Assembly: GCF_013608025.1 (NCBI RefSeq)
Contig: NZ_VDLV01000041.1
Span: 38,963-102,962 of the forward strand
From: Pseudomonas brassicacearum subsp. neoaurantiaca
Lineage (GTDB): Bacteria; Pseudomonadota; Gammaproteobacteria; Pseudomonadales; Pseudomonadaceae
Length of the DNA stretch: 64,000 bases
Reading direction: 5' to 3'
Shown here: piece after piece, positions 57,532 through 64,000 of the stretch
Layout of the letters: each line of letters opens with the position of its first letter
Position numbering within the stretch: the stretch's first letter is position 1
Position numbers and translations under genes: made by a program
Notes under the pieces: generated by a model
What the model saw: the letters and a program-made list of their open reading frames with translations, nothing else
The model's database searches: none
What the model was told of the DNA's origin: nothing

Positions 57532-57990
57532 ATGAATGAACGGCGACACCGACAACGCGGCTTCACGCTGATCGAATTGATGGTCGTGCTGGTGATCATC
57601 GGCATCGCCAGCGCCGCCATCAGCTTGAATATCCACGCCGACGCGGCAAGCGGCCTGCGCGAAGATGCCAAGCGCCTGGCCTTGCTGCTGGAAACCGCCC
57701 AGGCCGAAGCGCGCAGCGATGGTCGTCGCATCGCCTGGGTCGCGGACAGCCAGGGTTACCGTTTCGTGCGGCTGGATGCCGTCGGCGCACAGGATCGGGA
57801 GTTCATCAACGACCCGCAACTGCGCCCCAGGCACTGGAGCGCGGGACCGGTGCAGGTGCGCATCCACCCAGGAAAAACGCTGGTGCTCGATGCCGAATGG
57901 ATTGCCCCGCCCCTGCAAGTCATTCTGTCCAGCAACCAGGCCAGCGTATCGGTGACGCGCACGGCGGCTGGCCGCATCGAGGTGCATTGA
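57532..57990 (+). CDS. hxcU: Type II secretion minor pseudopilin HxcU (GspH)
   Basis: 152 residues: leader MNERRHRQRG^FTLIELMVVLVIIGIASAAI with Glu at +5, then a GspH domain (REDAKRLALLLETAQAEARSDGRRIAW). It joins the pseudopilus as a minor subunit. The ATG at 57532 follows GAAAGG. Its stop overlaps the hxcW start (TGATG), so translation is coupled. Confidence 0.9.
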   Translation: MNERRHRQRGFTLIELMVVLVIIGIASAAISLNIHADAASGLREDAKRLALLLETAQAEARSDGRRIAWVADSQGYRFVRLDAVGAQDREFINDPQLRPRHWSAGPVQVRIHPGKTLVLDAEWIAPPLQVILSSNQASVSVTRTAAGRIEVH

Positions 57991-58604
57991 TGGTCCGGCA
58001 GAACGGCTTCACGCTGATTGAAGTGATGGTCGCCATCCTGCTGATGACCATCGTCAGCCTGATCGCCTGGCGCGGGCTCGACGGTGTGACCCGCGCCGAC
58101 GCCCACCTGCAGGACAGCGCCGAACAGCACGCGCAACTGATGCGCGCATTCAACCAGCTGCAGCGTGACTTCGCCCTGCGAGCCACCACTGAACTGGCCG
58201 AGCCGCCACCGCCCGATGAATCCTCGGCCAGCCGCCCCCCGGTGCCTGCTGCGATCAGTATTCGCAGCAGCGACAGCGACCCTTTGCAGTTGGAATTGAT
58301 ACGTGCCGCGGCGGACCAGGACGGCAAGATGCAACGGGTGAGGTGGTGGATTGAAAGCGGCACCCTTTTCCGTGCCTCGGGCGTCGCGCGGTCACGCTAT
58401 CCCCTACCGGCGCCCAAGGAGCGTGTCGCGGTGTTGAGTGAGCTTGAGCGCGTTGATGTGCGGGTATGGCGCACCGATCAGGGCTGGAGCCATCTGACTG
58501 GCAGCAAGGAGGAAAATCCGGCGGGTGTGGAAATCAGCTTCAGCCGTCGCACGGCACACGGCACCGAGCGCTACCGCCAGGTGCTGGCACCGCTTCTGGA
58601 ATGA
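57990..58604 (+). CDS. hxcW: Type II secretion minor pseudopilin HxcW (GspJ)
   Basis: 204 residues: leader MVRQNG^FTLIEVMVAILLMTIVSLIAW with Glu at +5, then the GspJ domain (AFNQLQRDFALRATTELAEP, LVRWWIESGTLFR-like segment). A Pro-rich insert (about residues 65-85) is present. It completes the tip complex with HxcV and HxcX. It ends 6 bp from the convergent vreR stop. Confidence 0.9.
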   Translation: MVRQNGFTLIEVMVAILLMTIVSLIAWRGLDGVTRADAHLQDSAEQHAQLMRAFNQLQRDFALRATTELAEPPPPDESSASRPPVPAAISIRSSDSDPLQLELIRAAADQDGKMQRVRWWIESGTLFRASGVARSRYPLPAPKERVAVLSELERVDVRVWRTDQGWSHLTGSKEENPAGVEISFSRRTAHGTERYRQVLAPLLE

Positions 58605-58610
58605 AAACGC

Positions 58611-59567
58611 CTAGCTGACCAGCACGACGCCGCCCGGTAGCTCGGTAATGGTCGCGCCGTAGGCATCGCGAATCAGCACGGCGACATTCGCCAGTTGCGC
58701 CAGGCTGAAGCGCGCCTGCACCTTGCGTCGCCCGAGTTCAGCGTTCATCAGCACGATCATTCCGGGACGGTAGCGGTTGATTTCATCGATCACGCTCGCG
58801 AGGGGGGCATCGTTGAACACCAGCAACTGTTGACGCCAAGCCATGACTTGCTGGGTATCGAAAGAGGTGGGTTGGCCTTGTCGCTGCGCGGTGTAGGTCA
58901 ATTGCCGGCCCTGCTCCAGGCTCACGCGCCGCCCCTGATGTTTCAGTTGCAAGCGGCCCTCCAGGCACGTCACGCACACGCTACCCTCGGTGGCCCGCAC
59001 ATTGAACCGCGCGCCATCGGCGAACAACTCGCCATTGCCGGCAAGCACACGCAACGCCGTGCTGGCCTGGATTTCCACTTCACCGCTCAGTACTTCGATG
59101 GCGGCGTCACCAGGGGCCTCGCTGCGCTGGCTGATGCGCGTCTGGGTATTGAGTTCAAGCACCACGCCCTGCGTCAGGTCGACGTGGCGTTGCTCGCCGA
59201 CACCGGTATGAAAATCCGCGCCCATGGGCCAGCCATCCAGCAGTGACGGACGCGCGACCAGCACCGCAACCGACGCGGCAATCGCGCCGCCGAGAAACGC
59301 TCGGCGCCCGAAACGCCGCGGGTGGTTGACGACCTTTGCCGCCTGCTCCTGCTGGAGCTTTTGCTCGGCAGGCGCCATGGCCTGCCACAACTGGCGGGCC
59401 AGGAAAAAGGCCTGGGCGTGTTCGGAACTTTGCGCGCTCCAGCGCCGAAAAGCCTCGGCGTCAGCGTGGGTGGCATGCCCTGAAGTCAAGCGCACCAGCC
59501 AATGGAACGCTTCTTCCCGGAGCTGGTTAGCCGTGGCAGTGGCTGATTCAGATGCGCTTATAGACAT
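58611..59567 (-). CDS. vreR: Anti-sigma factor VreR (FecR family)
   Basis: 318 residues: a cytoplasmic anti-sigma domain (DUF4880-like, about 1-75; FHWLVRLTSGHATHADAEAFRRW), a membrane helix (about 90-108, AFLGGAIAASVAVLVA), a FecR periplasmic domain (about 120-215) and a C-terminal STN-like region with FNDAPLASVIDEINRY. It holds VreI until a signal arrives from VreA. ATG at 59567 is chosen; a TTG lies three codons upstream and neither has a clear ribosome-binding site. It follows vreI by 54 bp. Confidence 0.9.
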   Translation of the reverse strand: MSISASESATATANQLREEAFHWLVRLTSGHATHADAEAFRRWSAQSSEHAQAFFLARQLWQAMAPAEQKLQQEQAAKVVNHPRRFGRRAFLGGAIAASVAVLVARPSLLDGWPMGADFHTGVGEQRHVDLTQGVVLELNTQTRISQRSEAPGDAAIEVLSGEVEIQASTALRVLAGNGELFADGARFNVRATEGSVCVTCLEGRLQLKHQGRRVSLEQGRQLTYTAQRQGQPTSFDTQQVMAWRQQLLVFNDAPLASVIDEINRYRPGMIVLMNAELGRRKVQARFSLAQLANVAVLIRDAYGATITELPGGVVLVS

Positions 59568-59621
59568 GTTTTTCAAACGTGAAATGACTCAATCAGGAAT
59601 GCGCGACGAGCGCCTTATTAC

Positions 59622-60167
59622 CTAAGACTGTTTTCCCGCGCCGGGACCGAACCGCTGAATCACTTTTCTTTCCAGGCGATCGGCACAGTATTGCAGCGCA
59701 ACCTTGAGCTCCTTCTCGACCATACGGGTGGAGATGCCGAATCGCTGGGCGATCTCCTGATGCGGTGTTTGCTCCATGCGTGATGCCATCAATATTTGCC
59801 GGCGCCGGGGCGCAAGCTCGGTCAGCGCCTGCATCAGCGCGCGAATTTCAATCTGGCCACCGACGATCACCGCCGGGTCCTGATGTTCGTCGGCGGTGTG
59901 CATCAGTTCTTCGATTTCAGTGCCGGTGAGCAAACGTGCATCCTGCGCACGACGGTCAGCCGCGATGTTCAGGGCCATGCGGAACAGGTAGGCGCCCGGC
60001 TTCTGCACATCTGCCGGCGGTTCCATGCGGTCTACCCGAAGATAGGTTTCGTGCAATACGTCGTTGGCCAGGTCATCGGAGCCCAGACGTCGGCGCAAGC
60101 GTGCGCGAAACACATCATAGGAAGCCAGGAACACCTTGAGCATGGCGCTCTGCTCCTTTTCCGTCAT
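59622..60167 (-). CDS. vreI: ECF sigma factor VreI (FecI-like)
   Basis: 181 residues with sigma region 2 (about 15-80; DVFRARLRRRLGSDDLANDVLHETYLRV) and region 4 (about 115-170; ALTELAPRRRQILMASRMEQTPHQEIAQRFGISTRMVEKEL). It should direct RNA polymerase to hxc, pdt and vre promoters under phosphate limitation, as reported for the P. aeruginosa protein (recalled). Its ATG overlaps the vreA stop (ATGA) and has AAGGAG ten bases upstream; a start seven codons earlier is possible. Confidence 0.92.
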   Translation of the reverse strand: MTEKEQSAMLKVFLASYDVFRARLRRRLGSDDLANDVLHETYLRVDRMEPPADVQKPGAYLFRMALNIAADRRAQDARLLTGTEIEELMHTADEHQDPAVIVGGQIEIRALMQALTELAPRRRQILMASRMEQTPHQEIAQRFGISTRMVEKELKVALQYCADRLERKVIQRFGPGAGKQS

Positions 60168-60898
60168 GGCTTTACCGCTCCTTCCCATGGGTTGCATTCC
60201 GTGCCTGCCGAAGCGGCGCCCGGTACCACCAGCACCGTCACCGGCTGCGGCAACGAAGACGGCGGGACACGGCCGATGTCCAATGTGCTCAGGCCCTCGA
60301 TAATCGCCGCATCGCGCCGGGCGTCACCGGTGGACGCCAGCAAGCGACTCTTGCGCACCTCGCCCGATCCTCCGACCCACAGCTGTAGCGCCGCTCGATA
60401 ATGGCCCGGACGCGTCACCGCAGAACGGCAAAGCGCCTGCTCCAACGCGACCTGCAACGCACGGGCAAAGTTATCCTCGCGCACTGTAGGGCCACCGCTG
60501 CGCGAAGACGCATCGGCGCGGCTGGGTAGCTCTGCCTTTTTCACGGTAAAAGCATCCGCACCGGTATAGAGCGCCACCAAGCCGCTACCGGCCAGCAACT
60601 GTTCCAACGCCTGGCGGGCATACAGACGCCCGTGCACCGCAGTCGACCGTCGCCCATGTGCCAGTTGGCGATCCACCAGGATCGCCATCCCGCTGACCCT
60701 GCTGTACAGGTCCAGGGCAACGGTCATTTCCTGGGCGGGTATCGAAAACTCGACAGAACGCGCCAGCCTGTCGCCCACCTCGTGGGACGCAGGCGTGGCA
60801 GACCACGCGTCGCGCTGCGGCATCAATGCATGGAGCAAAAAAAACAGTACCGTGGGCGCGAGGCAGCACCTGCTCAGCGCTTCTCTTGACATAGACAT
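60164..60898 (-). CDS. vreA: VreA cell-surface signalling protein: STN domain plus TonB-like C-terminal domain, no barrel
   Basis: About 244 residues: a signal peptide (SREALSRCCLAPTVLFFLLHALM to about AWSA), an STN domain (about 50-120; VEFSIPAQEMTVALDLYSRVSGMAILVD and LEQLLAGSGLVALYTG) and a C-terminal TonB-type domain (about 150-230; YRAALQLWVGGSGEVRKSRLLASTGDARRDAAI). It lacks the 22-strand barrel of ordinary TonB-dependent transducers, as described for P. aeruginosa VreA. It must signal to VreR from the periplasm. The start is uncertain: 60898, 60892 and 60943 are all in frame. It heads the vreA-vreI-vreR operon. Confidence 0.85.
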   Translation of the reverse strand: MSMSREALSRCCLAPTVLFFLLHALMPQRDAWSATPASHEVGDRLARSVEFSIPAQEMTVALDLYSRVSGMAILVDRQLAHGRRSTAVHGRLYARQALEQLLAGSGLVALYTGADAFTVKKAELPSRADASSRSGGPTVREDNFARALQVALEQALCRSAVTRPGHYRAALQLWVGGSGEVRKSRLLASTGDARRDAAIIEGLSTLDIGRVPPSSLPQPVTVLVVPGAASAGTECNPWEGAVKP

Positions 60899-61053
60899 CT
60901 TCCGGCCCGAACGGCGTGTCGACGCCCTGCGTTGGCGCATCATGAGACGTGTACATGTCGTTTGTGTGACGAGCGCTGCAAAAAAAACATCGTCATACCT
61001 TGCCCCAATAAGAGGTAGATTCAGGCCTCAACCGTTGGAAAAGGAGCTTCGCC

Positions 61054-61362
61054 ATGGACTGTCGCGTATACGCGCTGCTGCTTGCTGCCCTTCCCTTGTG
61101 GGCCCAAGCCGCCGAGCCGGCGAATGAGGGATGCATCAATGTCGAGGTAAACGGCTACAAGGCGCTGTCCTACGAATGCCTGAGCGAACAGATGGCCAAC
61201 CCGAAGGGTACGGCGGCAGCGCGCAAGAACCAGGAAGCGTTGAACGTGCCGATAGAGCAGCGAGCGCCGAACAAGCTGGGTCTGTACAACCAGTCGGCCA
61301 CGCGGATTCGCATGGGCAATACGTTCGGCCACTCGGCGTTGCCGCAACGCCCGCCGCAGTAG
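61054..61362 (+). CDS. Small secreted protein of unknown function
   Basis: 102 residues with a signal peptide (MDCRVYALLLAALPLWAQA, cleavage near AEPA) and a mature part with two cysteines (GCINVEVNGYKALSYECLSEQM) that could form one disulfide. A good GGAG lies before the ATG. The sequence is compact and conserved-looking but I can assign no function. It is divergent from vreA, with about 155 bp between starts, so it may share the phosphate/Vre control region. Confidence 0.75.
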   Translation: MDCRVYALLLAALPLWAQAAEPANEGCINVEVNGYKALSYECLSEQMANPKGTAAARKNQEALNVPIEQRAPNKLGLYNQSATRIRMGNTFGHSALPQRPPQ

Positions 61363-61425
61363 TGCATTGTTCCGTCCCTGATTCAGGGCCATGAGTTTAT
61401 TTTGAGTAGAAACAGGACGTGATAC

Positions 61426-61929
61426 GTGGACAAGGAAACGACCAGGATTCGTACCCTGCAAGTCACCGATGCCGAGGCATTGCTGGCGTTTGAAGTGCAG
61501 AACCGCGAATGGTTCGAGCGTCACATTGAAGCGCGCAACCCGGCGTTTTATTCGATACAGGGCGTCAGCGATCACATCGCCGACTATCTTTCCGGCCTTG
61601 CTGCCGGGACCTGGCACCCTTTCGTAATCGAAGACGCTAGCGGAACGATCATCGGGCGGGCGAACCTGAAGGACATCGACACCCATGAACGCTCGGCGCA
61701 AGTTGGCTATCGTATCGCCCAGCAAGCTTGTGGCCAGGGTTTGGCGACGCTGGCAGTGAGGCACTTGGTCCAGCAGGCCCAGATGCACTGGGGACTCGGA
61801 CAGTTGCTGGCCAATGTCTATGCAGAGAACATCGGCTCGGTGAAAGTGCTCCGACGCTGTGGTTTCGTGATGGCGCGCGCCGGAGAAGACGAGGCCGGGC
61901 GTGACGATTGGTACAGCCTGTCAATCTAG
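61426..61929 (+). CDS. GNAT-family N-acetyltransferase
   Basis: 167 residues of the GNAT fold (RimJ/RimL-like): acetyl-CoA site QVGYRIAQQACGQGLATLAVRHLV (R/Q-x-x-G-x-G/A motif) and the C-terminal NVYAENIGSVKVLRRCGFV. It acetylates an amino group; the target (ribosomal protein N-terminus, antibiotic or metabolite) is unknown. The start is GTG at 61426. It ends in a 4-bp overlap with the convergent LysR gene. Confidence 0.88.
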   Translation: MDKETTRIRTLQVTDAEALLAFEVQNREWFERHIEARNPAFYSIQGVSDHIADYLSGLAAGTWHPFVIEDASGTIIGRANLKDIDTHERSAQVGYRIAQQACGQGLATLAVRHLVQQAQMHWGLGQLLANVYAENIGSVKVLRRCGFVMARAGEDEAGRDDWYSLSI

Positions 61930-62843
61930 CTGGGGAGAGTCGCTCGGTTTGATCCCCTTATCGTGTCGATCAACCACATCCTGAACGCCTCGACCTTTTT
62001 CGAGTGGGCTGTTTCGACAGGTGTCACCAGATAAAAGCCGAGATCGGACTTCAACCTCAAGTCAAACGGCGCAACCAGTCGACCCGCCTTCAGATCGTCG
62101 TCGACGTACGTCGAGCGGCCGATGCAAACGCCCAAGCCGTCGATGGCCGCCTGCACGGCCATCATCGCCAGGTCGAAGGTCAACCGCGAGCCTTCGGCCA
62201 GAGCGCTCGGTTGGCCGGCGGCCCCCAGCCAGAGGCTCCAATCGTCCCGCGTCATGCCACTGACCTGCAACAAGGTTTGATGGGTCAGATCGCCGGGCGC
62301 CTTCAGCGCATTGGGCCCCACCAGCAGCTTCGGACTGCACACCGGAAAAACCTCATCGGACATCAGCCAGTCGGCGCGCAAGCCCTTCCAATCTCCGGTG
62401 CCGTAACGAATGGCCGCGTCGATGCCACCCATGCGAAAATCCACCATATCGGTGGAGGCTGAGACACGTACATCGATGTTGGGATAGGCCTCTTGGAACG
62501 AGGCCAAGCGAGGCAACAGCCATTTGGACGCGAATGACACCAGGGTACTCACCGTCAGCGCACTGTCATGGACAGAATCCAACAAGGTTTCGGTGCAATG
62601 ACGCAACTCATGGAATGCCGAACGAACGCCTGGAAAATAGGCGCGACCTTCATCGGTCAACGCGAGGCCGTCCTTGAGACGCAAAAACAAGCGCACCCCC
62701 AGTTCGTCTTCCAGCCGTCGGATCTGATGACTGATTGCCGTTTGGGTGACATTCAATTCGAGGGCGGCCTGGGTGAAGCTCATGTGACGGGCGGCTGATT
62801 CGAACGCCTTCAGGCCATTGAGAGAGGGGATTTTGACGGCCAT
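61926..62843 (-). CDS. LysR-family regulator (GcvA-like)
   Basis: 305 residues. The HTH (LNGLKAFESAARHMSFTQAALELNVTQTAISHQIRRLE) has the exact GcvA-type pattern and the effector domain follows (ALTVSTLVSFASKWLLPRLASF). It is divergent from a glutathione S-transferase gene, with 114 bp between starts, and probably controls it. ATG at 62843 is preferred; a TTG lies three codons upstream. Confidence 0.9.
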   Translation of the reverse strand: MAVKIPSLNGLKAFESAARHMSFTQAALELNVTQTAISHQIRRLEDELGVRLFLRLKDGLALTDEGRAYFPGVRSAFHELRHCTETLLDSVHDSALTVSTLVSFASKWLLPRLASFQEAYPNIDVRVSASTDMVDFRMGGIDAAIRYGTGDWKGLRADWLMSDEVFPVCSPKLLVGPNALKAPGDLTHQTLLQVSGMTRDDWSLWLGAAGQPSALAEGSRLTFDLAMMAVQAAIDGLGVCIGRSTYVDDDLKAGRLVAPFDLRLKSDLGFYLVTPVETAHSKKVEAFRMWLIDTIRGSNRATLPS

Positions 62844-62957
62844 GGAGGTCAACGAAGCTCATGAGAATTCGTCATACGCTAGCACCGCAAATGTCCTTTG
62901 AAAATCTTCCGGTTGGCGCCGATTCTCAGCGGCACTCAACGCCATCAGGAAAACTCC

Positions 62958-63569
62958 ATGAAATTGTATTTCGCGCCCATGACCTGTTCATTGTCCCCAC
63001 ACATCGTGCTGCGGGAGCTGGGCATTGCCTTCGAGCTGATCCGCGTGGACAACAAGACCAAGCGAACCGCCGACGGGCAGGATTTCCTGGCAATCAATCC
63101 CAAGGGCTACGTTGCGGCGCTGGTTCTGGATAACGGTGAAGTGCTGACTGAAGGTCCCGCCATCGTCCAGTACCTGGCCGATCAGGTTCCGGGCAATCAC
63201 TTGGCACCGGCCAATGGCACCTGGGAACGGGTTCGATTGCAGGAATGGCTGAACTTCATCAGCACGGAAATCCATGGCGGCTGTGCCCCGCTGTTCAGCG
63301 CCGAGATCCCGGAAACGACCAAGGCCATCTTCAAGCAGAAGCTGTTCAAGCGTCTTGATTACCTGGCCGGTGCCCTTGAGCAACACCGCTATTTGCAGGG
63401 GGATTTCGGCCTCGCCGACGCGTATCTGTTCTCGGTGCTCAAATGGCTGCCGTTTTTCGCCATTGATATCGAGGATTGGCCGCCGCTGGCGTCGTACATG
63501 GCGCGGATCGAGACGCGACCCAGCGTCATGGCCGCGATCGAAGCCGAGGCGAACGCCGGTCAAGGCTGA
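62958..63569 (+). CDS. Glutathione S-transferase (beta-class-like)
   Basis: 203 residues opening MKLYFAPMTCSLSPHIVLRELG, where Cys10 and the SLSPH pattern mark the bacterial beta class. NPKGYVAALVLDNGEVLTEGPAIVQYLAD is the glutathione-site segment. The C-terminal helical domain includes GDFGLADAYLFSVLKW. It probably conjugates or reduces electrophiles. AGGAAAACTCC precedes the ATG at 62958; codons upstream in frame are not family-like. Regulated probably by the divergent GcvA-like LysR. Confidence 0.92.
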   Translation: MKLYFAPMTCSLSPHIVLRELGIAFELIRVDNKTKRTADGQDFLAINPKGYVAALVLDNGEVLTEGPAIVQYLADQVPGNHLAPANGTWERVRLQEWLNFISTEIHGGCAPLFSAEIPETTKAIFKQKLFKRLDYLAGALEQHRYLQGDFGLADAYLFSVLKWLPFFAIDIEDWPPLASYMARIETRPSVMAAIEAEANAGQG

Positions 63570-63947
63570 TCATTGAGCCACGAACGGATAATGCTCGATA
63601 CGGCAAGGATGTTCGTTGCCGTCGCCTTTGCAGATGCCGTCCAGGTAGCGGTACTTGATCCGGATCGCCTGGCCTTTCGCGGGCCATTTGCGCCGGGCAA
63701 GCGTGGCCTGGTAATCAGCGGTTTCCGGGATAAAACTGATCACGGCGCCCTCTTCCGGACATTCCACGTCGGGCGAGGCCGGGCGGGTTTTCAGAACCTG
63801 GGCCCGGAGGCCAGGGTACGGCTGCTTCACCACCTCAGTGACCTGCAATTGCATATCGCAAATCTGCCAGGTCGCGGCGTGCACCGGGGCGCACAGGGCG
63901 GCGAACGTCAGGAGGAATGGCACGGAGTGCGCTGGGAACAGGTTCAT
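63570..63947 (-). CDS. Small periplasmic protein of unknown function
   Basis: 125 residues: a signal peptide (MNLFPAHSVPFLLTFAALCAPVHA) and a mature domain with four cysteines (QICDM, DVECPEE, GICKGDG, HPCRIEH) likely forming two disulfides. AAAAAGGA precedes the ATG at 63947. I recognise no characterised family. It is convergent with the GST gene, its stop directly abutting that stop. The remaining 53 bp to the window edge show no further gene. Confidence 0.75.
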   Translation of the reverse strand: MNLFPAHSVPFLLTFAALCAPVHAATWQICDMQLQVTEVVKQPYPGLRAQVLKTRPASPDVECPEEGAVISFIPETADYQATLARRKWPAKGQAIRIKYRYLDGICKGDGNEHPCRIEHYPFVAQ

Positions 63948-64000
63948 CTCAGTCCTTTTTGTCGAGGGTGGCGTCGAATGCGCCATCCTCTCACACCACG

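Noticed and set aside
60941..61053. A PHO box directly upstream of vreA
   Set aside because: Half-site-like words (TGTCG, GTCAT) occur but not at the 11-bp spacing required, so I do not call one.
61021..61788. Minus-strand 255-codon frame opposite the small secreted protein and the GNAT gene
   Set aside because: It is antisense to two well-supported genes and its translation has no recognisable domain.

Overview
The window reads as a chromosomal segment of a fluorescent-group Pseudomonas. Coding is GC-rich and dense, a Pseudomonas-type REP array sits at the left edge, the galactose dehydrogenase resembles the P. fluorescens enzyme closely, and a long block follows the gene order of the P. 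aeruginosa vre-hxc-lap-pdt region (compared from memory, not by search). I saw no tRNA or rRNA genes, CRISPR array, prophage or intact insertion sequence.

Region 1 (1-9865) is accessory metabolism. It has a tandem REP array of 136-bp units, a carboxymuconolactone decarboxylase-like protein divergent from an AraC regulator, and two translationally coupled LysR genes. These are followed by a glutathione S-transferase, a three-module flavin/Fe-S oxidoreductase, a BdlA-like PAS-PAS-MCP sensor and a YghU-type glutathione enzyme.

Region 2 (9905-19783) looks like a canavanine uptake, degradation and proofreading locus. It encodes a basic-amino-acid ABC importer, a Gdx/SugE guanidinium exporter, a gamma-lyase of the cystathionine gamma-synthase fold, an aldehyde dehydrogenase, an Lrp regulator, a threonine-synthase-like protein that has lost its PLP lysine, a B3/4 tRNA-editing protein (CtdA-like) and a divergent XRE-cupin regulator. 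Two near-identical 45-bp elements lie 107-108 bp upstream of the importer operon and of the dehydrogenase/lyase operon. They probably define one Lrp regulon.

Region 3 (19831-23498) holds D-galactose 1-dehydrogenase, a DeoR regulator and malate:quinone oxidoreductase.

Region 4 (23521-60898) is a phosphate-starvation secretion island. It contains the VreA-VreI-VreR cell-surface signalling system, the Hxc type II secretion system (all core parts from C to M, without a prepilin peptidase), a DING-family phosphate-binding/phosphatase-like exoprotein, the two-partner secretion pair PdtA (about 4,170 residues) and PdtB, and the PhdA-like chimera. An operon follows with an ExbB fused to DUF2341 and LamG-like domains, ExbD, a TonB-like protein, a porin, a coiled-coil protein, a YbjN protein, a periplasmic prolyl isomerase and a LysR regulator. 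A 27-bp element is repeated upstream of pdtA and phdA-pdtB, with a weaker relative upstream of hxcT. The likely logic is that PhoB and the VreI sigma factor induce a secreted phosphate-scavenging and surface-adhesin programme, with a dedicated ion-driven motor attached to it.

Region 5 (61054-63947) has a small secreted protein, a GNAT acetyltransferase, a GcvA-like LysR divergent from a glutathione S-transferase, and a small periplasmic protein of unknown role.
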